Shown: one piece after another, positions 17,349 to 27,028 of the stretch
How the letters are laid out: the number at the start of each line of letters is the position of its first letter
Position numbering within the stretch: position 1 is the first letter of the stretch
Origin: Erythrobacter sp.
Lineage (GTDB): Bacteria > Pseudomonadota > Alphaproteobacteria > Sphingomonadales > Sphingomonadaceae
DNA length: 33,506 bases
Direction: 5' to 3'
NCBI GenBank assembly: GCA_030731635.1
Contig: JANQTR010000227.1
Location: 1 to 33,506 of the forward strand
Program-made: the position numbers and the translations under genes
Notes under the pieces: model-generated
The model's input: only the letters and a program-made list of their open reading frames with translations
What the model was told of the DNA's origin: nothing
The model's database searches: none

Positions 17349-17798
17349 CTATTGTTTGGCGCTTTCAGCCAGGCGCTGGGCCATTTCTTCGCGCTGCTTG
17401 GCCGCTGCGGCCTCTTCGGCAGCGCGTTCCGCATCGGCCTTGCGCTCGATGGCTTCGACATCCATCCCGGCGGCTGTTCCCAACGCCTTGTAAAGTTCGC
17501 GCTTGCGGGTCGCAGCGCGCTCATCTGCGGCGGCACGCAGGTCCTTGACCTCCTGATTGGTGCGGTTTTCAGCGACGATCTCGGCATCGCTGCGGGCCGG
17601 GTCGAGTGTGGTGATGTAGGTCACCTTGGGTCGTTCGGGCTCACCATAGACCGTGCTGCCAGACGCCCAATACAGCATGACAGCAACCGGCAGGATCGAC
17701 AGCCCAAGGATGGGCCAGCGATAGGGCTGCGGCCGCCGGATCACAGTCCAGAAATCAGCAAGGCCGGGGGCCGGATTGAAGCGGGAAGGGGTCTTCAT
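17349..17798 (-). CDS. Conserved hypothetical single-pass membrane protein with C-terminal coiled coil
   Basis: TM segment PILGLSILPVAVMLYWASG followed by Ala/Glu/Arg/Lys-rich helix. Confidence 0.65.
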   Translation of the reverse strand: MKTPSRFNPAPGLADFWTVIRRPQPYRWPILGLSILPVAVMLYWASGSTVYGEPERPKVTYITTLDPARSDAEIVAENRTNQEVKDLRAAADERAATRKRELYKALGTAAGMDVEAIERKADAERAAEEAAAAKQREEMAQRLAESAKQ

Positions 17799-17843
17799 GC
17801 CGGCAATATAGGGCGCGTCGAGCGCGAAGGCAAAGGCTTCGCT

Positions 17844-18566
17844 TTACCCGAACGCGGCATACAGACTGCGACCATTTTCTTTCAGCCAGCGATCCGCTGC
17901 GGCAATCTCGCCTTCGAAGATTTGCCCAAGCAGCGTGTGAAACGCCGGGCTGTGATCGAAATGCACCAGATGCGCGACCTCATGTGCCACGACCGATCGG
18001 CGGACGTGATCGGGGGCCTGAACCAGCCGCCAGTTGATGCGGATGCGGCTGCGGTCGGAACATGATCCCCAGCGGCGCTGCGCGCGGCTCAGTGCGACCG
18101 GCACAGGTTGGAGCCCGGCTGCCGCGCAATAATCGTGCATGTCGGCTTCGCAAAGGCGCAGGGCTTCGGCTTCCAGCCAGCGGCGCAGGCGGGTTTCAAG
18201 CCCGGTTTGCGGCCCGCCGATATGCAGCGCCTTGTCTCCCAGCTGCGGACGCCGCGACGCGGCCGGGTCCCACGCCAGCCGCAGCATCTGGCCGCGATAG
18301 CGCACCTCGCCCCCGGGAAGAAGCGCGACACGGATCGGCAGCTTGGCCAGCTGATCCGTCAGCCACTCGGCGCGGGTGTGGGCAAACGCAATCGCCTCGC
18401 GCCCTTCGGCCCAGGCTGGCAGAGTGACTCGCACCGCGCTGCCATCTGGCGCCAGCCGTAGCGTCAGCCGCCGCGCATTGCCGAGCCGTTTGAGCACAAT
18501 CGGCACACGTTTCCCGCCCAGCTCGATCTCCGGCTCCAGCGGCGGACGGCGCAGCCAATCGATCAT
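17844..18566 (-). CDS. YgjP-like metallopeptidase (DUF45/M48-type)
   Basis: RAQRRWGSCSDRSRIRINWRLVQAPDHVRRSVVAHEVAHLVHFDHSPAFHTLL with HExxH-like HEVAH. Confidence 0.92.
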   Translation of the reverse strand: MIDWLRRPPLEPEIELGGKRVPIVLKRLGNARRLTLRLAPDGSAVRVTLPAWAEGREAIAFAHTRAEWLTDQLAKLPIRVALLPGGEVRYRGQMLRLAWDPAASRRPQLGDKALHIGGPQTGLETRLRRWLEAEALRLCEADMHDYCAAAGLQPVPVALSRAQRRWGSCSDRSRIRINWRLVQAPDHVRRSVVAHEVAHLVHFDHSPAFHTLLGQIFEGEIAAADRWLKENGRSLYAAFG

Positions 18567-19045
18567 TCCGCGTCCTCTGCCACAGCGGCTTGGTAGTGCG
18601 CGCGCGGCGAGGGCCATTCGACGATGTGATGTTCAATTGGTCCGGCGTCGACCTCGCTGACGACGCGGCCGACCACCGATACGCCAGCTTGGCGAACCGC
18701 ATCAGGGTCACCGCTTATCAGATAATGCCAGCCGGGCAGCGGGCGACCATCGGCGCGCAGACGATAGGCGCAGGTCGATGGCAGCCAACTGACCTGTTCC
18801 ACAATCCGCAGCGTCAGCCGCAGGCAATCGGGCACGAACGCCTTGCGGTTGCGATAATCGCTGCATTTGGCGGTATTGGTATCGAGCAGGCGGCAGGCAA
18901 TGTTGGTATCGAGGATTGCGCCTGTATCTTCATCCTCGATCTTGTGCAGACAGCATCGCCCGCAGCCGTCGCACAGCGCCTCCCACTCGGGGCGCGTCAG
19001 CTCGCCCAAAGGCAGCTGCCAGAACCGCTCTCTCAGCTCACCCAT
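18563..19045 (-). CDS. YcgN family cysteine cluster protein (UPF0260)
   Basis: WEALCDGCGRCCLHKIEDEDTGAILDTNIACRLLDTNTAKCSDYRNRKAFVPDCLRLT. Confidence 0.93.
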   Translation of the reverse strand: MGELRERFWQLPLGELTRPEWEALCDGCGRCCLHKIEDEDTGAILDTNIACRLLDTNTAKCSDYRNRKAFVPDCLRLTLRIVEQVSWLPSTCAYRLRADGRPLPGWHYLISGDPDAVRQAGVSVVGRVVSEVDAGPIEHHIVEWPSPRAHYQAAVAEDAE

Positions 19046-19650
19046 TTGCGAAGTTCCGCCGCTACTGCCTCGCCGCCCTGATCGACCGGCAGCGTTGCCA
19101 GCGGTTCGCCGTCAGGACCGAACAGATAGACGATATTCGAATGATCAACGAGGTATCCGCCGCCTTCGACGGCTGCACCCTTTTGATAGAACACCTTGAA
19201 CGCCTTGGCAGCGGCGGCGATTTGTTCGGGCGTGCCGGTCAGGCCGATGATGTCGGGTGAGAAGGCGGCGGCAAATTCGCCCACCACCTTTGCCGTATCG
19301 CGTTCGGGATCGATCGTGATGAAAATCGGCTGGGTCTTCGCCGCCAGATCAGGGTTGCTGGCCTTGAGCACTTTCAGCCCTTGCGCCACACGCTGCATGT
19401 CGGTGGGGCAGACATCGGGGCAGAAGGCATAGCCGAAATAGACGATCCGGTACTTGCCGGAAAAATCACTCCAGCGCACTGTGCGCCCATCGCTGGCCGT
19501 CAGCGCAAAATCGCCGCCGATTGATGCGCCAGCCAGTGGTGGTTCGGGCGCCGGCGACGATGCACCGCATCCCGTCAGTGCGAGCGCGACTGCCATCGTC
19601 GGTGCCACCAGAAGGGCAAAGGTTGCAGAAGGGGTGTTGATGCGGTTCAT
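19033..19650 (-). CDS. SCO1/SenC/PrrC family protein (copper chaperone-like)
   Basis: GGDFALTASDGRTVRWSDFSGKYRIVYFGYAFCPDVCPTDMQRVA...FITIDPERDT with CxxxC. Confidence 0.93.
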   Translation of the reverse strand: MNRINTPSATFALLVAPTMAVALALTGCGASSPAPEPPLAGASIGGDFALTASDGRTVRWSDFSGKYRIVYFGYAFCPDVCPTDMQRVAQGLKVLKASNPDLAAKTQPIFITIDPERDTAKVVGEFAAAFSPDIIGLTGTPEQIAAAAKAFKVFYQKGAAVEGGGYLVDHSNIVYLFGPDGEPLATLPVDQGGEAVAAELRKWVS

Positions 19651-19744
19651 GCTCTGCTAACTGCTCGCTTGCGAAAGGCGCGAGGCTTGCCCCGCGCGGC
19701 GCCATATAGCAAATATGTGGCAGGAAATGCGAAAGGATCAAACC

Positions 19745-20386
19745 ATGGCGGTCGATGTTGTGCGCAAATTAGGTGCTCGTCGCCAGATTGCGAGGGCAAT
19801 CTTGCCGGTATTGGCGCTGGCGCTTGCCGTTCCCGCAGCGGCACAGTTCCAGTCCGAAGGCTATCAGTTCCTTGAGGCGGTCAAGGATCGCGATGGCGAC
19901 AAGGCCACCGACATGCTGAGCAAGCCGGGCACCCAACTGGTCAATACCCGCGATATTACCAGCGGTGACACCGGGCTGCATGTGGTGGTTGCGCGCAGCG
20001 ACGCCTTGTGGATCCGGTTTCTGCTGCAACGCGGGGCTGATCCCAATATCCGCAACAAAAAAGGTGTGAGCCCTCTGCAGCTCGCCACCGCGATGGGCTT
20101 CACCGAAGGGGTTGAGGCATTGGTAAAAGGCGGTGCCTTGATCAATGTCAGCGACCAGACCGGGGAAACCCCATTGATCGCCGCCGTCCACGCCCGCAAT
20201 GTGCAGATGGTGCGGCTGCTGCTCGAAAAGGGCGCAGACCCCGATCACAACGACAATTCGGGCCGTTCAGCACGCACTTATATGGAACTGCTTAACGGCA
20301 ACACCTTGCTGAAGCAGGAATTCGCCAACGCCGATGCAAAGCGGACCGAGGCGGGAACCAAGCGCGATTACGGGCCTTCCTTCTGA
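19745..20386 (+). CDS. Ankyrin repeat protein with signal peptide
   Basis: GDTGLHVVVARSDALWIRFLLQRGADPNIRNKKGVSPLQLATAMGF...TGETPLIAAVHARNVQMVRLLLEKGADPDHNDNSG. Confidence 0.9.
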   Translation: MAVDVVRKLGARRQIARAILPVLALALAVPAAAQFQSEGYQFLEAVKDRDGDKATDMLSKPGTQLVNTRDITSGDTGLHVVVARSDALWIRFLLQRGADPNIRNKKGVSPLQLATAMGFTEGVEALVKGGALINVSDQTGETPLIAAVHARNVQMVRLLLEKGADPDHNDNSGRSARTYMELLNGNTLLKQEFANADAKRTEAGTKRDYGPSF

Positions 20387-20387
20387 T

Positions 20388-21062
20388 ATGAACACGACTT
20401 CTCCCGATTTTGCCGACCTGACGCTGGATGAACTGCGCATCGCGCTGGCGCCGGATATTGCCGCTTCGGCGATTTTCGATGGCTGGAACGAAACCGCGCT
20501 GATTGCCGCTGCAGAAATGGCAGGCTGCGACGTTGATGTGGCAAAGCTGGCATTTCCGGGCAGCGCCGCGATGGACATGGTCGAAGCGTGGATTACCAGC
20601 GTTGATCAGGCGATGGAGGCCGAATGGCCCGCCGAACGCCTTGCCACGCTGAAAATCCGTGAACGTATTCGCACGCTGGTCGCATTCCGGCTGGATGCGG
20701 TGGCGCATATCGACGAAGCGGTGCGCCGTGCACTTGCGGTGATGGCGCAGCCACAGAACGCGCGCCGTTCGCTGCGCCTCGGCTGGCGTTCGGCCGATAT
20801 CATGTGGCGATTGGCAGGGGATACCGCGACCGATTACAATCACTACACCAAGCGCGCGATCCTAGCGGGCATTTACTCCGCAACGCTGGCGGTGTTCGTG
20901 AACGACGACAGCGATGGCAAGGCCGATACCCATGCCTTTCTCGAACGCCGGATTGATGGCGTGATGCGGTTCGAAAAGGTCAAGGCGCAGTTCCTCGGCA
21001 AAGACCGCGAGCTGCCGAGCGTGACGCGGTTTCTCGGGCGGCTGCGCTACCCTTCAAGGTAA
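20388..21062 (+). CDS. COQ9 family ubiquinone biosynthesis protein
   Basis: TLDELRIALAPDIAASAIFDGWNETALIAAAEMAGCD...WRSADIMWRLAGDTATDYNHYTKRAILAGIYSATLAVF. Confidence 0.92.
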   Translation: MNTTSPDFADLTLDELRIALAPDIAASAIFDGWNETALIAAAEMAGCDVDVAKLAFPGSAAMDMVEAWITSVDQAMEAEWPAERLATLKIRERIRTLVAFRLDAVAHIDEAVRRALAVMAQPQNARRSLRLGWRSADIMWRLAGDTATDYNHYTKRAILAGIYSATLAVFVNDDSDGKADTHAFLERRIDGVMRFEKVKAQFLGKDRELPSVTRFLGRLRYPSR

Positions 21063-21173
21063 GTCGGGGATAGGCCTTCGGGGCTTGTCGTCTCGCCAGT
21101 ATTGTTGTCCTATGACGCTCATCAGAGTCGCGCAGCCCTGCGCGCAAGCTTTTGATGCAGAAGGAACGTTTCG

Positions 21174-21704
21174 ATGGCGGGTTCGCTCAATAAGGTCATG
21201 CTGATCGGCAATTTGGGGGCCGATCCCGAAATTCGCAGTTTCCAGAACGGCGGCAAGGTCGCCAACCTGCGGATCGCTACGTCGGAATCATGGAAAGATA
21301 AGGCGACCGGCGAACGCAAGGAAAAGACCGAGTGGCACACGGTCGCGATCTTTTCCGAAGGGCTGGTCAGCGTTGTCGAACGCTACCTGAAAAAGGGCAG
21401 CAAGGTTTTCGTCGAAGGCAAGCTGCAAACCCGCAAATGGCAGGACCAGAACGGGCAGGATCGTTACAGCACCGAAATCGTAATTCAGGGCCTTGGCGGC
21501 ACGCTGACCATGCTTGACGGCGCCCAAGGCGGCGGCGGTGGCGGCATGGGTGGTGGCGGTAGTGGCCGCTCGGGCGGCGGTTATGGCGGCGGCGCATCAG
21601 GCGGCAGCAGCGGCGGTTGGGATCAGGGCGGGGGCAGTTCGTCGGGCGGCAGCGGCGGCGGCAGCGGCGGCTACGATGATTTGGACGATGACATTCCGTT
21701 CTGA
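21174..21704 (+). CDS. ssb: Single-stranded DNA-binding protein with Gly/Ser-rich linker and acidic DDDIPF tail
   Basis: [59 protein letters not shown]...DDDIPF. Confidence 0.98.
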   Translation: MAGSLNKVMLIGNLGADPEIRSFQNGGKVANLRIATSESWKDKATGERKEKTEWHTVAIFSEGLVSVVERYLKKGSKVFVEGKLQTRKWQDQNGQDRYSTEIVIQGLGGTLTMLDGAQGGGGGGMGGGGSGRSGGGYGGGASGGSSGGWDQGGGSSSGGSGGGSGGYDDLDDDIPF

Positions 21705-21738
21705 TCGGAGGCAGCTTTCCCGGGCAGCGGGATATCGG

Positions 21739-21755
21739 CGCTCTGCCTCAGAGCG
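21739..21755. other. Short perfect hairpin downstream of ssb
   Basis: CGCTCTG-CCT-CAGAGCG inverted repeat; no adjacent T-tract. Confidence 0.4.
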
Positions 21756-21794
21756 GACCCACCGTCAGCGGTTCCAATGCTCTCATCTTTTTTA

Positions 21795-22325
21795 TCAGCG
21801 TTCTACGACCTTGTCTGACATCGGAGCGAGCTTTGCCAGCAGGCGGTTCTGCGCGCCAAATGGCACCCCTTCCTCGCGCATGGCTGCCTGCAGGTTTTCG
21901 ACCAGCGCGTTGAGATCGGCTTTGGTGGCCCCCAACCCCGCGTGGGATGTGCGCATATCGCGCCCGCTATATTCGCAGCCCGCGCCGAGCAGGTAGCAGA
22001 ACTGTTCATCCAGTGTGCGCTTCAGCCGCACCATGTCATGTGCCGCAAAAATACCGGCGATGCGCGGGTCAGCCTCGCTCAGCTCAACTGTGCGGATCGC
22101 GATCCGGCGAATCCCCTCACGCCCGCCGAAGTCGGCGACCAGTTGCGCACTGGTGTAGGGCGCCGCCCCGGAATTGGCGTTGTCCTGCGTATAGGGATCA
22201 ACGGGAAACTCCCCCGTTTCAGGATCGCGCACCTTTTCCTCGACCCCGAACTCGGCGTCCCAGTCAATTCCTTCGGCAGGGGCCTGTTGTAGGAGCATAA
22301 GCACAGCGGCGGCGGACATCAGCAT
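21795..22325 (-). CDS. Group I truncated hemoglobin-like protein with N-terminal signal peptide
   Basis: GGREGIRRIAIRTVELSEADPRIAGIFAAHDMVRLKRTLDEQFCYLLGAGCEYSGRDMRTSHAGLGATKADLNALVENLQAAMREEGVPFGAQNRLLAKLAPM: TrHbI pattern with proximal His in SHAGLG; hydrophobic N-terminus. Confidence 0.82.
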   Translation of the reverse strand: MLMSAAAVLMLLQQAPAEGIDWDAEFGVEEKVRDPETGEFPVDPYTQDNANSGAAPYTSAQLVADFGGREGIRRIAIRTVELSEADPRIAGIFAAHDMVRLKRTLDEQFCYLLGAGCEYSGRDMRTSHAGLGATKADLNALVENLQAAMREEGVPFGAQNRLLAKLAPMSDKVVER

Positions 22326-22346
22326 GGGAACACTCCTGCCTAAGAA

Positions 22347-23381
22347 TCAGAACGCGATCTGCGCGGACAGAAAGCCGCCGCGCTGATCGGAGAAGGTGGC
22401 GATCGAGCCAAGGTCGGCATAGGCAGCGCCCAACGTGACATGATCCGTGACCGCATAGGCAGCGAATAGATCCATCCAATCGTCTTCGCCAAGGCCGAGA
22501 TTGTCGGGCTTGCTGCGATATTCCGCCCCGATCACCGCGCGGCGCGACAATTGGTAGCCAAGCGAACCTTCGAATTGCACCCGGTAGCCCGCGCCCGCAG
22601 CGCTGCCAAAGCCAAGCAGGCCGAGCTGGTTTGCTTCGGTATAGCGTAGCGTCGCATTGACTAGCAGGCTGCGCGCCAGCAGCAGCTTCGTTGCGCTGAG
22701 GGTATAATCGGTGCCGCTGTCATCCGCCGCGCCGAGCGCGCGAACGATTCCGCCGTCGCGGTTGCGCTTGTGTTCGATCCCTACGGCAATCTGCGGCAGC
22801 CATGCCTCGCCATAGACAAGATCGCCTGCCACCCGCAGCTTGGCCCCATAGGTTTCTTGATTGAAGGTATAGCCTTGCCCCAATCCCAGCAATGCACCGG
22901 CATCACGGGTGTCGAAATCAGCGCGGGCAAAGGATAGTTCGAGCCGGTCGCCAAAGCCTATCGCGGCGCCGTAGCTGCGCCAGCCGAAATCGGGTAGTTC
23001 AATCGCGGTCACATGGCCCGAAACGCCGATCCCGCCGGGCGTCTGGCGTCCGGCGATCGTCGCCCAGCTCGCTATGCCGCCGCCCGATCCGCCTTCGACG
23101 GTGCTTATCCCGTTGGTGAGCAGCAATTTGCCACCTTCGAACGCGCGCAGCTTGCCGATCCGAATGCCGCTATCACCCACCGCGCTCGTCTGCCCGAGTG
23201 GTTGCAGCGCGCGGATCGTCGGTGCAGCAGCGATCGGCGCAGGAGCGGTAGTCACCGCAGCCGCCTCCTCTTCCAGCACCTTTGCATAGGCAATCTGCGG
23301 AGCGGCGGGGGCTTCAAGGGGGGCAGCAGTTCCGGCTGCAGCTTGGCACAGCACCAACATAGAGGGAGCAAGTAACACCAT
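22347..23381 (-). CDS. DUF3034-like outer-membrane beta-barrel protein
   Basis: GGKLLLTNGISTVEGGSGGGIASWATIAG...YGAAIGFGDRLELSFARADFDTRDAGALLGLGQGYTFNQETYGAKLRVAGDLVYGEAWLPQIAVGIEHKRNRDGGIVRALGAADDSGTDYTLSATKLLL, ends in aromatic F. Confidence 0.78.
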   Translation of the reverse strand: MVLLAPSMLVLCQAAAGTAAPLEAPAAPQIAYAKVLEEEAAAVTTAPAPIAAAPTIRALQPLGQTSAVGDSGIRIGKLRAFEGGKLLLTNGISTVEGGSGGGIASWATIAGRQTPGGIGVSGHVTAIELPDFGWRSYGAAIGFGDRLELSFARADFDTRDAGALLGLGQGYTFNQETYGAKLRVAGDLVYGEAWLPQIAVGIEHKRNRDGGIVRALGAADDSGTDYTLSATKLLLARSLLVNATLRYTEANQLGLLGFGSAAGAGYRVQFEGSLGYQLSRRAVIGAEYRSKPDNLGLGEDDWMDLFAAYAVTDHVTLGAAYADLGSIATFSDQRGGFLSAQIAF

Positions 23382-23472
23382 GCGACACAGCGTTAACGCC
23401 GGAACGTAAATTGCTCCTAAACCAAGAGGCGAGGGTTTTTTAAGATGTGCCGGTTAAGCGCCTTATTCAGTC

Positions 23473-24111
23473 ATGACCTTTCGTTGGCCTTCTCGATTCA
23501 AGTCTTCCGCTGTCGCTGCATGCTTTGGCGTGCTTGCGGGCACAGCGTTTGCCGTACAGGCAGCAGGCGAACCGAGCGTGCGGGTGCAGGTGGTTGACGT
23601 CAACGGCCTGCCGGTGCGCGACGCCGTGGTGGAACTGCACAGCGCGCGCGGCACCGCTGGTCCAATTCGCTTTCCCTGGAAAATGGGCATGGCGCAAAAA
23701 AGCCTGCAATTTACCCCCGGCACACTGGTGGTGGCACAGGGCAGCACGGTAGCCTTTCCCAATCTCGATCAAGTACGCCATTCGATCTACAGCTTTTCCA
23801 AGCCTGCGAAGTTCGAGATTGAATTGTATGGTCGCGATCAGACCCGCACTCAGACCTTCCCGATTACCGGCAGCGTCAAGCTGGGCTGCAACATCCATGA
23901 CCAGATGCGGGGCTATATCCGGGTCACCGACACGCCGTTTGCTGGCAAGACCGATGGCAATGGTTATGTCACGCTTGAAGGGATGCCTGCGGGCAACGCC
24001 ACCCTGACAGTGTGGCATCCGCAATTGCGCGCGCCGGGCAACGAATCGAAATCGGCTTTCAATGTGACTGGCCCAGCGCAGGGTCACAAAATCAAGGTCG
24101 CGCTTCGATGA
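23473..24111 (+). CDS. Secreted cupredoxin, amicyanin-like (often annotated methylamine utilisation protein)
   Basis: [22 protein letters not shown]...[19 protein letters not shown]: His plus Cys-X2-His-X2-Met type 1 copper ligand set; signal peptide. Confidence 0.85.
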   Translation: MTFRWPSRFKSSAVAACFGVLAGTAFAVQAAGEPSVRVQVVDVNGLPVRDAVVELHSARGTAGPIRFPWKMGMAQKSLQFTPGTLVVAQGSTVAFPNLDQVRHSIYSFSKPAKFEIELYGRDQTRTQTFPITGSVKLGCNIHDQMRGYIRVTDTPFAGKTDGNGYVTLEGMPAGNATLTVWHPQLRAPGNESKSAFNVTGPAQGHKIKVALR

Positions 24112-26447
24112 GTGCGGGTTTCGCTCAGGCAAAGCCGTTCATGCAAAGGCTGGCCCGGATTGCCCAGCTACGGTTCGGATCACTGCGGCTGCGTATTGCC
24201 GTGCTCTATGCCTCGCTGTTTGCTGTGGTTCTTGCGGTGGTCGTAACGCTGGCGGGCAGCGGATTGACCCGCTTTGCTGAGGCTAGCGCCGCAGGTGATC
24301 TGGCTGCCAATGCCCGGGTGTTCGATGAAATTCTCGCAGCGCGTGCCCGGCAAATGGGTGATCAGGCGGGCGTGTTGGCGCATGATTTCGGCTTTCGCGA
24401 GGCTGTGGCAACCGGCGATGCGCCAACTATTGCCAGCGCGCTCGATAGTCTTGAAGCGCGGGTGAGCAGCGATGCCGCCTTCGTGCTGACGCTTGATGGC
24501 GAGGTGCTGGCGGCGGGCGATACCGGCATCCCCGCGCCCGAAGCGCTGTGGAGCCAGCTTGACGCTGGCGAGACGCGCGGGATTATCGCATCGGGCAATG
24601 GTCTGGCGCTTGCCGCTGCCGCGCCGATCGAGGCACCAGACCTGATCGGCTGGCTGGTAATTGCTCAGCCGCTTGACCGTGCCGAGCTTGACCGGCTGGT
24701 AGAACTCGCCCCGATTGCGCTGGAAGCGCAGGTCATCGAAGCCACCCAACAACCCCAATGGCTGCGGTCGGCTGAGACTGGTGCGGTGTTCGAACGCGCT
24801 GAGGCGGAGCGGATGCTTTATCATGTGTCCGATCTTGCGGTGTTGCAGGAAGGCATTGCGCCCCGGCTGGTGCTGCGTCACTCCCTAGACCAGTCGCTCG
24901 CCGCCTATGCCAGTCTCAAATGGCTGCTCGCCGCCTTGGCCGTAGGCGGGATCGTGCTGGTGCTGGCGCTAAGCTTGCGGGTGGCGCGCAGCGTGACCGA
25001 ACCCTTGCAGCAACTCGACGAGGCCACTCGGCTGATTGGAGAAGGCCGCGAGATTGCGCTCAGTATCGATACTGATGACGAGATCGGACGGCTCGCTGGC
25101 AGTTTTACCCAGATGGTCACCGCGATCGCGGAGCGTGAACGCCAGATCATCCATGTCGGCCTGCATGACGGTTTGACCGGTCTGCCCAACCGCAAATTGT
25201 TTACCGAACAGCTCGCTAATGCCCTCACCCGCCGCCGCGACGGCGAACAGGTGATGATCGCCTATGTCGACCTTGATGACTTCAAGATGGTCAACGACAC
25301 GCTCGGCCATCCGGCGGGTGACGCTCTTTTGCGCATGGTGTCCGATCATCTGCGCGAAGACCATCCCGATGCGCTGATTGCGCGGCTGGGCGGTGATGAA
25401 TTTGCCATTCTGATCGATGGAATTACCGAGGCTGACAGTCTGGGCGGACTAGCTGACGGATTGCAGCGCTGCTTTGAACGCCCGATTACGGTCAACGGCC
25501 AGAATGCCGCCTGCGGGGCCAGCATTGGGATCGCGATGGCCCCCGGTGACGGCACGGACGGCGTTGCCCTGATGAAGAATGCTGATCTGGCGCTTTACCG
25601 TGCCAAGCATGAGGGCAAGGCGACTTACCACTTCTTCGAGCCCTCTCTTGATGAAGCCGCGCGGCATCGCCGCCAGCTTGAAATCGATCTGCGCAGCGCG
25701 ATCCGCGATGGTGAGTTTGAACTCAATTTCCAGCCGCTTTATAGCTTGGTCGAGCGCCGCCTGACCGGATTCGAGGCGTTGATCCGGTGGAACCACCCGA
25801 CCCGCGGGCGGATCAACCCGCTGGAATTTATCGCGTTGGCCGAAGAAACCGGGCTGATTATTCCGATTGGCGAATGGGTAATCCGCGAAGCCTGCCACCA
25901 TGCCAGCACCTGGCCCGATGATGTCTCGGTCGCGGTCAATGTGTCGCCCAAGCAGTTCATGGCCGCAGGCCTGCCCAGCACAATTCTTCAGGCGCTGGCA
26001 GCAAGCAGCTTGGCGCCGCAGCGGCTCGAGCTTGAGATCACCGAGAGCATTTTCATTAGCGATGTCGATGTAACGCTCGCGACCTTGCATAGCCTGCGCA
26101 ATATCGGCGTGCGCATTGCGCTCGATGATTTTGGAACGGGCTATTCGTCGTTGAGCTATCTGCGCTCGTTCCCGTTTGACAAGGTCAAGATCGATCGCAG
26201 CTTCGTCAAGGATCTGGGCACCAGCAATAATGGCCACGCGATCATCCGGGCAATCACCACGCTTGCCGATGCACTGGGAATGGAGACGCTGGCCGAAGGG
26301 GTGGAGGATATCGCCCAGTTCGAAGTGCTCGAACGCGAAGGCTGCCGCCACATCCAAGGTTTCCTGTTTTCGCGCCCGGTGGATGCCGGCGCCGTGGCGG
26401 GCTTGCTGCGCGACGGTGCGGGTTACCAGCGCCAGCTGCGCGCTTGA
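24108..26447 (+). CDS. Bifunctional diguanylate cyclase/phosphodiesterase with periplasmic sensor, HAMP, GGDEF and EAL
   Basis: Two TM segments flanking ~200-aa sensor, [61 protein letters not shown] overlap with cupredoxin gene. Confidence 0.95.
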   Translation: MSAGFAQAKPFMQRLARIAQLRFGSLRLRIAVLYASLFAVVLAVVVTLAGSGLTRFAEASAAGDLAANARVFDEILAARARQMGDQAGVLAHDFGFREAVATGDAPTIASALDSLEARVSSDAAFVLTLDGEVLAAGDTGIPAPEALWSQLDAGETRGIIASGNGLALAAAAPIEAPDLIGWLVIAQPLDRAELDRLVELAPIALEAQVIEATQQPQWLRSAETGAVFERAEAERMLYHVSDLAVLQEGIAPRLVLRHSLDQSLAAYASLKWLLAALAVGGIVLVLALSLRVARSVTEPLQQLDEATRLIGEGREIALSIDTDDEIGRLAGSFTQMVTAIAERERQIIHVGLHDGLTGLPNRKLFTEQLANALTRRRDGEQVMIAYVDLDDFKMVNDTLGHPAGDALLRMVSDHLREDHPDALIARLGGDEFAILIDGITEADSLGGLADGLQRCFERPITVNGQNAACGASIGIAMAPGDGTDGVALMKNADLALYRAKHEGKATYHFFEPSLDEAARHRRQLEIDLRSAIRDGEFELNFQPLYSLVERRLTGFEALIRWNHPTRGRINPLEFIALAEETGLIIPIGEWVIREACHHASTWPDDVSVAVNVSPKQFMAAGLPSTILQALAASSLAPQRLELEITESIFISDVDVTLATLHSLRNIGVRIALDDFGTGYSSLSYLRSFPFDKVKIDRSFVKDLGTSNNGHAIIRAITTLADALGMETLAEGVEDIAQFEVLEREGCRHIQGFLFSRPVDAGAVAGLLRDGAGYQRQLRA

Positions 26448-26485
26448 ACGGCACTCCGCCTACGCATTGGCTGGACCGCGCGCGC

Positions 26486-27028
26486 TCACTCCTTCTTTAG
26501 CGCTGCCAGCATCGCCGCCAGCGGTCCGTCCTGTTCACCCTCGGCCACAATCCCCGCAGCTTGGCGCGCCGCAGCGGCATTCGGCCCTTCGGCATAGGGA
26601 TCGATAGCAAGGCCCAGCGTCTGTGCCACAGCTTCACCCAGATCGAACATTTCACCGGTGAAGGCGATTTCGTCGCAATCATCGGCTTCAAGCTCGATTT
26701 CGCGTTCTTCGTCTTCCGTCATCGGGCGGCCGCTGTCTTCGACGAAGCGCAGGTCGACCGGTTCATCGATGATGACAGGAAAATCCTCGGTCGAGATAGC
26801 GCAAGGTTGCAAGATGTCCGCCCGCAACCGCCCGGTTGCGCGGATCGCGCGGGGTTTCTGATCGAGCGCAATTTCGGCCCTGAGCGAATGTACCGCGCCC
26901 AGCCCGAACCGTGCTGCCAGCGCTGCACGCTCTTTGTCGGTCGCTTCGATCACCACCGCGCCAGCCGGCAAGGGCCGCGCCTTGATCATGCGGGTCAATT
27001 CAGACGGGGGCAGCGGTGTCTCGCTCAC
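26486..27028 (-). CDS. YceD/DUF177 domain protein
   Basis: LRADILQPCAISTEDFPVIIDEPVDLRFVED...IELEADDCDEIAFTGEMFDLGEAVAQTLGLAIDPYAEGP. Confidence 0.9.
   Translation of the reverse strand: MSETPLPPSELTRMIKARPLPAGAVVIEATDKERAALAARFGLGAVHSLRAEIALDQKPRAIRATGRLRADILQPCAISTEDFPVIIDEPVDLRFVEDSGRPMTEDEEREIELEADDCDEIAFTGEMFDLGEAVAQTLGLAIDPYAEGPNAAAARQAAGIVAEGEQDGPLAAMLAALKKE

Noticed and set aside
16522-18065. Long plus-strand ORFs (16522-17493, 17133-18065) opposite ribD and the YgjP-like gene
   Set aside because: Antisense GC-rich shadow ORFs; the opposite strand encodes clearly recognised proteins
19966-19979. GGTGACACCGGGCT considered as a fourth LacI operator
   Set aside because: Only the left half matches, no palindrome, and it lies inside the ankyrin-repeat CDS
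21525-21680. GGC/GGT-rich repetitive tract, considered as tandem repeat or CRISPR-like
   Set aside because: It is the in-frame Gly/Ser-rich linker of Ssb; no regular repeat-spacer structure
25449-26357. 302-aa minus-strand ORF opposite the EAL domain
   Set aside because: Shadow ORF; EAL catalytic motifs are intact on the plus strand
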